Source: Oehlia diaphana
Taxonomy: Eukaryota; Glomeromycota; Glomeromycetes; Glomerales; Glomeraceae
Length of the DNA: 24,664 nt
NCBI GenBank assembly: GCA_003833135.1
Contig: QZLH01000016.1
Location: forward strand, 201,943 to 226,606
Direction of reading: 5' to 3'
Shown here: one piece after another, positions 10,853 to 19,340 of the stretch
How positions within the stretch are numbered: position 1 is the stretch's first letter
Layout: each line of letters begins with the position of its first letter
Notes under the pieces: model-generated
What the model was told of the DNA's origin: nothing
Databases searched by the model: none
What the model saw: the letters and a program-made list of their open reading frames with translations, nothing else
Translations under genes and position numbers: made by a program

Positions 10853-10967
10853 ATAAATTTCGCCAATTCTTTTTATTTACTATTTGCAAGTTTTTCCTTA
10901 TGTTTCCTTCACTTGCATAGTCCATAATGACCATATAATCTGTAGGACGGCCCAGTAAAAAATCTGA

Positions 10968-11027
10968 TCCGTGTTTTATCTTCCGTGAATGTTATCATTT
11001 TCACGGAATTTTTACGGAAGACACGGA
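10968..11027. repeat. short imperfect palindrome at the edge of kinase homology
   Basis: The outer arms are TCCGTGT (10968-10974) and ACACGGA (11021-11027). The inner arms are TTCCGTGAA (10981-10989) and TTCACGGAA (11000-11008). It begins one base after the kinase homology ends, so it may be a small inserted element or the scar that ends the duplicated segment. Confidence 0.7.
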
Positions 11028-11091
11028 GAAATAATGTAAATATTCGGATAAAAACTTTTTTATAGGGCGGATGAATTTAAAAATAAAAATA

Positions 11092-11428
11092 AGGCCGGGT
11101 CAATTGGATTTTCTATTTAACAAGAATTTTTATTGAAAAAAGAGGGAGGAGGAGGAGAGGGCCAAAAATAAATTATAAAATTATTTAAATTATTTTTTAC
11201 TACAATATTAAAATTTTGAAAAAAAAATGAGGGGACGGAGAGGAGGGAAAAGTAATAAAAAAGAAATCTATAAATTAGATTTCTATGGAGGAATATTATA
11301 AAAAAATTTTTGAGAGGAAGGGGGGAGGGATTTAAAAAAATTGATAAAATTTTGGTTTTTTTAGTGTCTATCTAAATTAAATTTTTGAAGGGCGGGGGAG
11401 GGGTTAAAAAATCAAATTGATCCGGCCT
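11092..11428. mobile_element. 337-bp MITE with inverted ends and TA target duplication
   Basis: The terminal inverted repeats begin AGGCCGGGTCAATTGGATTT on the left and, on the opposite strand, AGGCCGGATCAATTTGATTT on the right (18 of 20 match). TA flanks both ends (11090-11091 and 11429-11430), which suits Tc1/mariner-type insertion. The interior has no ORF. It carries four G-rich blocks on the plus strand, starting at about 11142, 11231, 11313 and 11389. Each follows a T-rich stretch and precedes an A run, so the element looks built from four tandem units of roughly 76-89 bp. A transposase source is not in the window. Confidence 0.8.
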
Positions 11429-11997
11429 TATTAAAATATCTAAAGCGTATTATATTTTGATCCTATAAGTTGTAAAGAATCCGAGGTCAAATGTGTTATC
11501 TTTGAATAATAACGATAAGTTGATCTAAGAATAATTAAATCTTCTAATAATACGAATTTATTGAGTTCTTATTAGAGATTGATACGAAAAGTATCGTTAA
11601 ATTGCGATTAAGAGAGAAGCAGTTTATATTTATAAAAATTAATGGTTTGCTATTACTAGAAGTCTTAAAAGATAAAAGTCGACACAAAATTTAGCATTTA
11701 TATATATTTTTTTTTTTTTGAAAGAATGCATACTCCGATTTTGTTTCACGTATTTGGTTATTGTTGCATTGGTTCTTTCAACATAATCATAAAAATGCTT
11801 TTGTCGGAATATAATTACCGTATATGTATTAGTTTGTGAAACTTCTGATAATTCCCGATGCCAGTTTTTTCATCTACAGCAGAAGAATCCGAAAGAATTT
11901 CTTTGTTAACAAAACTTCCAATTAGACAATTATATTTAATATACTCCTGTAAATTCAGGGAATATAATAAATCAAGAACTAACTAAATTCTTTATTT

Positions 11998-12094
11998 AAT
12001 ATTATCGCACGACCTATAGGATCATGCTGATTTTATTTGATCGAATATTGATAGTTTATTTGAGCATGATCTGCATTAGCCGTACGATAATATT
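11998..12094. repeat. 97-bp imperfect palindrome
   Basis: AATATTATCGCACG (11998-12011) pairs with CGTACGATAATATT (12081-12094) with one mismatch. Further in, GATCATGCT (12020-12028) pairs perfectly with AGCATGATC (12063-12071). A T/A-rich loop lies between. It sits in the proposed intron 11947-12276 and looks like a small foldback insertion. Confidence 0.75.
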
Positions 12095-12136
12095 TATGTT
12101 GGTTAACGTCACTTCGTGACATTAACCAATATAAAT
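12092..12136. repeat. strong hairpin, 21-bp stem, 3-nt loop
   Basis: ATTTATGTTGGTTAACGTCAC (12092-12112), loop TTC, then GTGACATTAACCAATATAAAT (12116-12136). The stem has two non-Watson-Crick positions. It overlaps the right end of the 97-bp palindrome by three bases, so the two may be parts of one element of about 140 bp. Confidence 0.8.
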
Positions 12137-12651
12137 ACAACAATATCTATAAAGTATGAAAAGAGAGGTATTTTTAAATAAAAAAACTAAAGAATAAAAT
12201 CCTGATTACTTCATCAAATCATGATAACTTTTCCTATATTTGGATATCCATAATAAATTAATTTTACAAATTATACTTTTTTAAAAAATTTAGAACTTGC
12301 TGGAACCAAATAAGATATGAGACAAAAATTATCTGTAAAATCACCTAGATAAATTTCTTGGCATGTTTCACACATTCTAAATTATATATTTATATTTCAT
12401 TACTTAATACATACTTAAGTTCAATAAATGAAATTATACTACTACAATCATTTATCATTTATACTAGCGTATATATTTTCTGTTATCACTATTATATTGT
12501 CTGATATACATTAACCAAAATAAATAAATCATATCACCATTAGAAAAAAAAATGTGTTCATATGATTCTGATTATAGAAATTTGATCTGTAGATGCGAAT
12601 GGCTAATGTATAAAGAGTTTTAGATGATCAATCACCCAAATAAAGTAAATT

Positions 12652-14201
12652 TGCAGATCCTCATCAGCTAAAACCCGTGATAATTTTCATAATTTTGGCC
12701 AAAGTCAGATAACGTCAGATTTCCTTTTTGGTTTCAAAACGAAGAATGCAAAGACGTTCTATAGATTGTTCCAGACCTTTAAAGGGAATTACACAAAGAA
12801 TGCAAAGAACAATAGGATTATCAATGAAATTCTGTAAAAGGAATAATAAATAGGGGTTAAAATTAACTATTTTCGTTTCTTTATTATAAAAATATATTGT
12901 TTACTTTAAATTTTTTAAATCAAATCTTTAAATAGTAAATTAATTTCAAATGGCGTAACCATAAAACAAGTAAATAAATGTATCGCATGATTTTTACAAT
13001 AAATTTTACTCAACACAAAAGACGTCATAAAAGCTTTCATAATTTTTTTTAATAATTTCATTTTACTTGATTCCAGAGGGTTCCAAATGACATTAAATTA
13101 ATAAAGTTTTTTAAAAAAGCTGCATTTCTGGAAACTCCGATGCATGTTGACGTGGTCATCTGTTTAGATAAATTTTTTTTTTTAAAAAAAAAGACCAATC
13201 TAAATGAAGTGACTTATCAAAGAAAAATGGGCAATAAGACTAAATTTAGATAAATTATTTTTAAAAACATGGGGTTGATATTTTTTTTTTTTTAAAAAAA
13301 AAGGGATATATCATAAAATTTTGGAATTCTACGTTTTTACTATCGTAAAGAATTAAATGTGGCTAAGTGTGACGTACATGCATTACCCGTGACATCGATT
13401 TTCTTCCGCAGCCAAAATTTAAAAGAATTTTGATAGATACAACTTTACGAAAATCGGTTATAGTTTATAGGTTAATGCACTTATCTAGTGGATTTTGGAG
13501 AATGAAGAGTAATACAGTATGAAGGATTGGTTAACTTTTCAATTAATTGTGATTATTTCGTAAAGAGATAGGGCGCAATAGCTGGAAAAACTCCATTACA
13601 TGTAAGTCGATCAACTAAAATTGGGCATTTTATTTTCAATGATTTTTTTTTTAAAAAAAAAAAAAATAAATAAATAAAAGATGGCATATGACCAATTCTG
13701 AGCGCCAATATGCATTTGTGTTTCCGAAAATCTATTTTTTTTAAAGAATTATTTTTAAAATTTTCATTTTAAACTTATTAGAATCAAGTAAACCCTTACT
13801 TAAATTAGATTTTGAAAGTCCTTATTGACGCTTTTAATTGTATAAATTCTTTGTAAAATTATTTAATATATTTAATATATTTTTCACATGTGTTTATATC
13901 ATTGAAATTAATTATTTAATGGTTTGATTTAAAAAATTTATAGTAAAACAACATAATTTTATAATAATTAAATAAAAATTTCTTTTTTTAATTCCTATTT
14001 ATTATTCCTTTTGTGTAATTGCATTGTATGTATGAATAAGCTGCATAACTTATTCTTCAGATTATTCTATTGTTCTATTTGTATTTCTTTATTAAGAGCC
14101 TGGAACAAATCTATGTTCTAAAACGAAAAAGGAAATCTGATGTTACTGATTTGGGCCAAAATTATCAAAATTATGAAAAATGTCACTCATTAAGATCTGC
14201 A
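12652..14201. mobile_element. 1.55-kb foldback element with long diverged inverted arms
   Basis: The left arm (12652 to about 13190) and right arm (about 13680 to 14201) are inverted copies. TGCAGATC at the left end matches GATCTGCA at the right end. GGCCAAA...CATAATTTT, GGAAATCTGA, CTATTTATTATTCC, CTATTGTTCT and GGAACAA appear in the same order on opposite strands. At the inner ends GACCA...ATGCAT...GTTTCC also matches. Several indels and many substitutions show it is old. The middle (13190-13680) is not inverted and has no ORF. Three boxes of T10-13 followed by A9-14 lie at 13173, 13281 and 13643. There is no transposase, so it would be non-autonomous. Confidence 0.75.
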
Positions 14202-15076
14202 TATTATATTTTAAAAATTTTTTATATTACAATAAATAAAATATTATAAAATAACATCTATTAACTTTAGGTCGAATCATATTCTATATCTTGTGAAAAA
14301 TCTTCAAATAAACGTTGTATATTGGTGATAACCGATATGATCACGAAATTTATAACATATTATAAAGTTTAATTATCACGAAAGTTAGCTACAAATAAAT
14401 AACAGAAAATTTTTATCTTCAGCCGAGCTGCGAAAATATAATCATGTTATCTAATGATTTTTGTGATTTTGATTTTAATAAACGTTATAATAATTTATCG
14501 TGAATCGAACCATAGATTAAACATCCTGCTATTCCCATTCTTGAGATTATAAGAGATTTCTTTTATTTAAAATTTCGCGTGGGCAATACAATATTTAATT
14601 TTTCTGCGCAAATATACTGTCATTATACACTACTATTTATTAAAATAATTGACCCACCATAAAAATAAGGAAGATTTTTTTTTTTTATGGACGCTGTATT
14701 TTCTACTGCATACATGATTATGAATATGTCTACATTCATCTCAGATATGTTCCGACATGTTTATTAACTGAAATGTTGTATGGATGAAATGGATAACAGA
14801 ATAGTAAATAAAATGGAAAAATTAATCGAGGCAAAAACCAAAAATTTAAAATATATACAGCAATCGTAAGTAAAGAATTCTTTCATAAACATGTTTATGA
14901 ATCGAATTTTTTTCTTATGGAGAATTATATAGCACCATTTTTTTTTTATATGTATAATAGATTTGAAAACATGGTATTTTGTTAGTTTTTATTGTGAAAT
15001 ATCGTTATGTGACCGTGTTTGACACACGAATAATTTGTATTGGAGTTTTAAGCGAAAATTATTTTAAATGTGGTAA
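14202..15076. other. AT-rich interval with a 29-codon frame
   Basis: The only coding-like piece is 14780-14869 (+). It reads MEKLIEAKTKNLKYIQ near its end and stops inside a GTAAGT sequence. The phrase resembles the LIKAQTNLKYFEW motif of the F-box-family fragment just downstream, so it may be another scrap of the same family. The rest is AT-rich. Confidence 0.4.
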
Positions 15077-15418
15077 ACAGATCATCGATTCTCAGAAGCT
15101 TATCCACGAATAGAATTACTCACAGAATTAGTCTGTGACACCATAATTAATCCCTCCTACCTTTGTGAATTAGGAAAAATCTGTAAACGTACAAAAAATT
15201 ATAAATGCGTAAAAGCTAATCATGGAATAGTAGAATTAATCAAAGCTCAGACAAATTTAAAATATTTTGAATGGAATGATGAATTTAAAGATGTATTTAA
15301 GAAGGATATTTATGTAAAAGTCTTCTCCACATTAGCAAAAGAGAAGAATGTTCTTAATCATTTGAAGGTCGGTATTCTTTTTATGTTAGTTTATGAAATT
15401 TATGTAACACCCCTTTAA
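15077..15418 (+). pseudogene. F-box/LRR-type protein fragment
   Basis: An open frame of 113 codons runs between TAA at 15074 and TAA at 15416, without a usable ATG. It reads YPRIELLTELVCDTIINPSY, LCELGKICKRTKNYKC, NHGIVELIKAQTNLKYFEWN, then KVFSTLAKEKNVLNHLKVGI. This matches the repeated pattern of the large F-box-like family of Rhizophagus-type fungi: a statement about a group of Cys-containing helices, then GI..LI.AQ.NL. The N-terminal F-box itself is missing, as are the many later repeats of a normal member of several hundred residues. It is a central fragment left by truncation at both ends, or an exon whose partners have decayed. A possible acceptor AAACAG precedes it at 15075-15080. Intact members are expected to recruit substrates to SCF ubiquitin ligases; this copy cannot be assumed functional. 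Confidence 0.65.
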
Positions 15419-15522
15419 ACAACAATGTATAGTTGTATGGATAAAGAGATTTATTAATTAATTGTGATGACCTTCATTTCACGAGCAAACAATCAAATAA
15501 ATTAAGATATCCTATACGAAAT

Positions 15523-15612
15523 GTTAACTTTATTACGTTAACATTAATGTTAACATTAATAAGATTAGTTTTCTATATATCGATATGCAAAAAAAAAAAA
15601 AAAAAAAAAAAA
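15523..15612. repeat. GTTAAC tandem words and a 24-A run
   Basis: GTTAACATTAAT occurs twice in tandem (15537-15548, 15549-15560) after a related GTTAACTTTATTAC. A run of 24 A follows at 15589-15612. Confidence 0.85.
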
Positions 15613-15789
15613 TATTTAATTTTATATAATATAACATTACATTCTAACGGGTATAATTTTTCAAATATTTTAATATCATAATTTTCAAATATTTTATTTT
15701 TTAAAAAATTAATTTATTAATATTGTCACAGCAACAGTTTTAAATAATCTTTGATTAAAAGTATTAAAAATGAATTTTTTTACGATACA

Positions 15790-16055
15790 GTAAAATTACA
15801 GTTTTTCTATATAAAACTCAAAAACGGCATTCCAAATCTACCTTTTAAGATTAATTAAAGTTATATCCCTAATAAGTTACATATAATTACAGATTTACAG
15901 GCTCACACAATGAATAAATAAGTCTTCCGCCCTAATTTTGTGCTTAATTTTAACGATTTTAATAGTTTATCTATGTATGACTCAAAATCGGCATCCTAAA
16001 TCTACTTTTTAAGATTAAATTAATTTGTAGCCCCGATAAAATTACATATAATTCT
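15790..16055 (+). repeat. degenerate direct repeat of about 95 bp, two copies
   Basis: Copy one (about 15795-15893) and copy two (about 15958-16054) share, in order, ACTCAAAA, CGGCAT.C.AAATCTAC, TTTTAAGATTAA and TTACATATAATT. A shorter, inverted match to the core lies at 16376-16394 (17 of 19 bases), inside the retroelement remnant. The spacing is about 164 bp. Confidence 0.7.
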
Positions 16056-16359
16056 TACATTTGGGATCTCTTTAATTAATAGCTCCAGAAATATTAAAAA
16101 AGTTCATAAAAGTCAAGAAAGTTTTGTGCTACGCAAAACAAATGTTTTTACTTATAGATCGGCACAATGCATTTCTTCAATTTTATTATGAAAATTACGT
16201 TTACACCACTTTTGCTTATATCTTCACTACATGTTTTTACAATAAAACATCCCATAATTTTATCATGCAAGATACATTAGGTTATATTCTTTTTATAAAT
16301 CAATTTATTTTTACTATTATAACAATAGTTTAAAATAATCTTAATTATAAGTAAAATAA

Positions 16360-16815
16360 ATTATTTTGTGGCGCAGTAGATTTAGAATGCTGATCATTAT
16401 ACACCTCTTAATTCCCATTCACTGGTGTATCCTATAAATACATTTGAGTTTTCACATAATATCCGAATAAAAGCTACATTACAATCTCTCAAAATTTCCA
16501 TATCTTCATTTTTCTTTCATCAATCAATTTTCTTCATATTCGTAAATTGATTGTTCTATTATTTCTCTTACTGACATCTCATTTCGTTCACAAATCCATA
16601 TATGATTCCAGTCTTCTTTACCTTCTTTACACCTCGGGCATATCTCATAATCTATACCCTCTTCTCTTTCATAAAGTACACTATATATTGGTAATTCTTT
16701 TATTAGATGCTTAATTTTATACACTCACTCCTTAATATCTTTCTCTGTGCATTGCCAAAAATTACTAATCATTTTTAACATTCTCACCAATCAAATTCAT
16801 TCTTATAATTATAAA
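16360..16815 (-). pseudogene. second retroelement 3' end: Cys/His knuckle fragment
   Basis: Read on the minus strand: FDW near 16788, NFWQCTEKDIKE, an in-frame TGA, then VYKIKHLIKELPIYSVLYER, ICPRCKEGKEDWNHIWICER and NEMSVREIIEQSIYEYEEN to a stop at 16524. After further frameshifts WELRGVYND is readable near 16395-16420. The C..C....H...C knuckle preceded by a K.K.L..ELP.Y motif is the C-terminal signature of non-LTR retroelement polyproteins common in Rhizophagus-type genomes. It belongs to a different family from the copy at 7085-8710, since the residues around the knuckle differ clearly. RNase H and reverse transcriptase are not readable upstream. Confidence 0.7.
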
Positions 16816-17693
16816 AGAATAAATCTATTTTTTTCTACTATTAAGATGCATCTGCAAAATTCTTGCCAACTGAACTTGCCTGTGATTAAAAATTATCTTG
16901 AATTGCTCTATATATATCTTTAGGTTGAAGAACATATTTACTACTATCTGATACTGTATGTTGACTGTAGTCAAATACCATTTTCATAGTTTTGTTGATA
17001 CATCATTAGACAAAAAATTAAAGTTCTAAGTTAGGATATTTGAAAGGTCATATATTCCTGAGTATAAAATAATCTTACATCTTTAAAAAAAATCCAAATT
17101 TTCCATTAAGTTAATCTTATCATATAACATTTTTTTTCTCATGAAATAAAAGAATATTATTTTTTTTGCAAATGAGTCAATTTTTTGCCAAAAAAATAAC
17201 AAAAAAATAAATTTATCATTAAATTAAGCCAAGTTTTTATAAGTTAAAGTCTAGTAATGTATACTTAATGAAAAAGAGAGACTGTTGTTTCATTATCTAA
17301 TGTCTACTACTGTTTCTGCTATTATTTTCAACTGAATAACAAAAAAAAATATGTCTGATAACTATGCAGTTTAATTAATTTAAAAAAATTAAATAAATAA
17401 TGTATTTGAAGTAATATATTATTATTAAAAGTTTAAGTAATTTAAATGGCTTTAAAAAATTGTTTTCAAAGGGTATTGATCTAGTTTCTTCTTATTTTAG
17501 GAAGCAATTTTATTTTATCTTCTGACCTACTAGAATAACATGTTCCAATTTTTTAGACTGGTGAATTATAAATGTTATGAAAATATTTTATTTTTTTGAA
17601 ATAGAGCACTTTTCCAAAGATCATGATCAGTTAATGCCCTAAGGCTGTTGAAAATTAAATACACTATAAGGAGTTCTTTTAAATTTCCAGCAT
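16816..17693. other. AT-rich interval with a short minus-strand frame
   Basis: The only protein-like piece is 16886-16981 (-), 31 residues containing QHTVSDSSKYVLQPKDIYRA. Its family is not recognised. It could be a scrap of the retroelement next to it or of the Helitron-like fragment beyond. The rest is A/T runs. Confidence 0.4.
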
Positions 17694-17771
17694 TTATAAG
17701 CTATAAAAGGTGGCTAATAAATTAACTTTCCCGACAAAAATAGTACCAATTCTAGTCTCTGAACCAGACAT
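17694..17771 (-). other. 25-codon protein-like frame, unknown
   Basis: ATG at 17771, stop at 17694-17696. It reads MSGSETRIGTIFVGKVNLLA. It lies about 80 bp downstream of the Helitron-like fragment on the same strand and may be part of the same decayed element. No motif is recognised. Confidence 0.2.
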
Positions 17772-17847
17772 TCCTTTAAAGAATCCTCATTCCATATAAA
17801 CTGTGTCAGGTTATAAACTTAGATTATATTTACTACACTTACAGTGT

Positions 17848-17997
17848 TTAAGCTATGACTTTTTCAAAAGTGTCATTTTTCAAAATATCATTCAATGTTG
17901 ATTTCAGCTTCATATTAAAGATATTAAAGATACAACTTATTAAATCAGGATGATCTTGTGCATTTTGATTTGGAGGAAAGCTGTAAATATTAAATAG
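17848..17997 (-). pseudogene. Helitron helicase-like domain fragment
   Basis: A 49-codon frame on the minus strand (TAG at 17998-18000, TAA at 17848-17850) reads FPPNQNAQDHPDLISCIFN then MKLKSTLNDILKNDTFEKVI. In Helitron Rep proteins the segment PGQ.A.DRPDL..RVF..KLK.LL.DI.K...FGKV is followed by the EFQKRGLPHAH replication motif. Here the frame stops exactly where that motif should start, and IFN is duplicated (CIFNIFNMK). So this is a short fragment without the catalytic histidines and tyrosines. No Helitron ends (5' TC, 3' hairpin with CTRR) were located. The call rests on one motif, hence moderate confidence. Confidence 0.5.
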
Positions 17998-18029
17998 CTA
18001 GGTAGTTATTAATTAAGCAATAATAGTTC

Positions 18030-19340
18030 TTCCAGAAACATCAGTTATTAAATATGATCAAGTATGAAATTTCAAGCTCATTCACTACCACAAATATTTT
18101 GGTCATTTTAGTGCCTGATTCATAAAAAGCTAGTGGCTGAGAATGTGATTAATTGATTTTAAAGTACTTGGCTTGGCTCTTGGCTTTGATAATCAAGTTT
18201 TTGGCATCAATTTCCAGCATCTAACATAGTACTCTCTGCATTCTTGAGAAACCTTTGAACAGATAATTATTCAATGTTCTTTAACATTTAAAAACATGAT
18301 AAAATTTTCAAATACTATATTACCATGATCTTGTTCCAGGCCAAGTTGAATTTATAATTACATTTTAAAATAAAATCATATTAAATGATTTTTGTTTAAT
18401 TAATCTAGTGTGATCTAAATCCAACCTTATTTGTATATTAAGATTATGTTGCAGTATTTAAAACCCTTAATAAAAAACTGCAATTTTCTCTCACTAGCTG
18501 TCTTTTTAAAAAATCAGAGGCAGTTACAGAATTCCATCACAAAAAAGCTGAAATTCCAAAATAGGTGTGTTGTATATATATACAAACACCATGGATGGTT
18601 TAGTATTTTTATAAATTCTTTTTTCTTATTCAAACAACTCTTACTTAATTAATACTTTGGTAGTGATAAATCTTCCAAAGATATAGGTAGGTTATTATCA
18701 GTTACTAAAATATGATTAAGTATGAAATTTCAAGCTCATCCACTGCCACTAATATTTTGATCATTTCAGGGTGCCTGATTCCATAAAAAGCTAGTGGCTG
18801 AAAATGTGATTAATTGATTTTAAAGTACTTGGCTTGGCTCTTGGCTTTGATAATCAAGTTTTTGGCATCAATTTCCAGCATCTAACATAGTACTCTCTGC
18901 ATTCTTGAGGAACTTTTAAACAGTTAATTATTCAATGTTCTCTAACATTTAAACATGATAAAATTATCAAAGATATTACCATGATTCTTGTTCCAGGCAA
19001 GGTTGAATTAATAATTACATTTTAAAATAAAATCATATTAAATGATTTTTGCTTAATTAATATAGTGTGATCTAAATCCAACCTTATTGTATATTAAGAT
19101 AATGTTGCAGTATTTTAAAACCCTTAATAAAAAACTGCAATTTTCTCTCACTAGCAGTCTTTTTAAAAAATCAGAGGCAGTTACAGAATTCCATCACAAA
19201 AAAACTGAAATTCCAACAATAGATGTGTTGTATATATATATAAATACCATCATGGTTTAGTATTTTTATAAAATCTTTTTTCTTATTCAAATAACTCCTA
19301 CTCAACTAATACTTTGGTAGTAATAAATCTTCCAGTTTTA
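18030..19340. repeat. 658-bp direct tandem duplication, two copies
   Basis: TATGATCAAGTATGAAATTT at 18053 recurs as TATGATTAAGTATGAAATTT at 18711, a period of 658 bp. The copies match closely throughout; shared phrases include GTACTTGGCTTGGCTC, CAGCATCTAACATAG and CTCACTAGC.GTC. A third partial edge is seen at about 18030-18055, and another at 19310-19345. On the minus strand each copy begins with the last codons of the broken gene at 19306-19745: TDNHIIKLEDLLLPKY in one and TDNNLPISLEDLSLPKY in the other. So the unit is that gene's 3' end plus about 600 bp downstream. The substitutions show the duplication is not recent. Confidence 0.92.

Larger units (their letters stand above)
9485..10967 (-). 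pseudogene. protein kinase pseudogene, hinge segment amplified, catalytic loop missing
   Basis: Read on the minus strand. The hinge region FLLGRPTDYMVIMDYASEG and IRKNLQIVNKKNW is present in each of several tandem copies (9771-10145, and again at 10853-10967 beyond the gap). After the lowest copy, about 9670-9750 reads NHPQCYVNLTKRCRDEDPSN, then after a frameshift RSLASEVLDTIEDWVYLSDE. This is the kinase C-lobe end (the CWDxDPxxRP...E helix), followed by a tail ESYPQAECLN to a stop at 9485. Between hinge and C-lobe the HRD catalytic loop and DFG are absent. The glycine loop and VAIK lysine are also not visible, although the gap could hide some sequence. The 125-bp unit is not a multiple of three, so repetition itself breaks the frame. 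It is most likely a dead member of the large tyrosine-kinase-like family expanded in Glomeromycotina. Confidence 0.8.
11639..12375 (-). pseudogene. probable two-exon gene of unknown family, one frameshift
   Basis: Exon 1 (12375 down to 12277) starts with ATG and reads MCETCQEIYLGDFTDN and on to LVPASSKFFKK, ending at a GTATAA donor. The intron would be 11947-12276, ending TTTACAG. Exon 2 starts at 11946 in the same phase (EYIKYNCLIGSFVNKEILSD then SSAVDEK). Near a run of six T (11865-11870) the frame must shift to continue as NWHRELSEVSQTNTYTVIIF, then FRQKHFYDYVERTNATITKY, to a stop at 11639-11641. Both frames are clearly protein-like and meet at the homopolymer, so the indel could be recent decay or a sequencing error. 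The N-terminus has a CxxC pair. I do not recognise the family. It may have been the upstream part of the kinase-type gene whose remains lie at 9485-10967 on the same strand. That is only inference from order. Confidence 0.55.

Noticed and set aside
10044..10934. Long minus-strand reading frames of 254 and 296 codons
   Set aside because: They exist only because the 693 N are translated as open; the real sequence on both sides is the short kinase-hinge repeat.
12092..12136. Strong hairpin considered as a terminator or miRNA precursor
   Set aside because: It abuts another palindrome inside a putative intron, and there is no evidence of transcription; an insertion remnant is simpler.
16124..16333. 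69-codon plus frame rich in F, Y and I
   Set aside because: Does not start with ATG, composition equals translated AT-rich DNA, and no motif.
18431..18652. 73-codon plus frame
   Set aside because: It lies inside the 658-bp duplicated unit; the second copy does not keep the frame open and no motif is seen.
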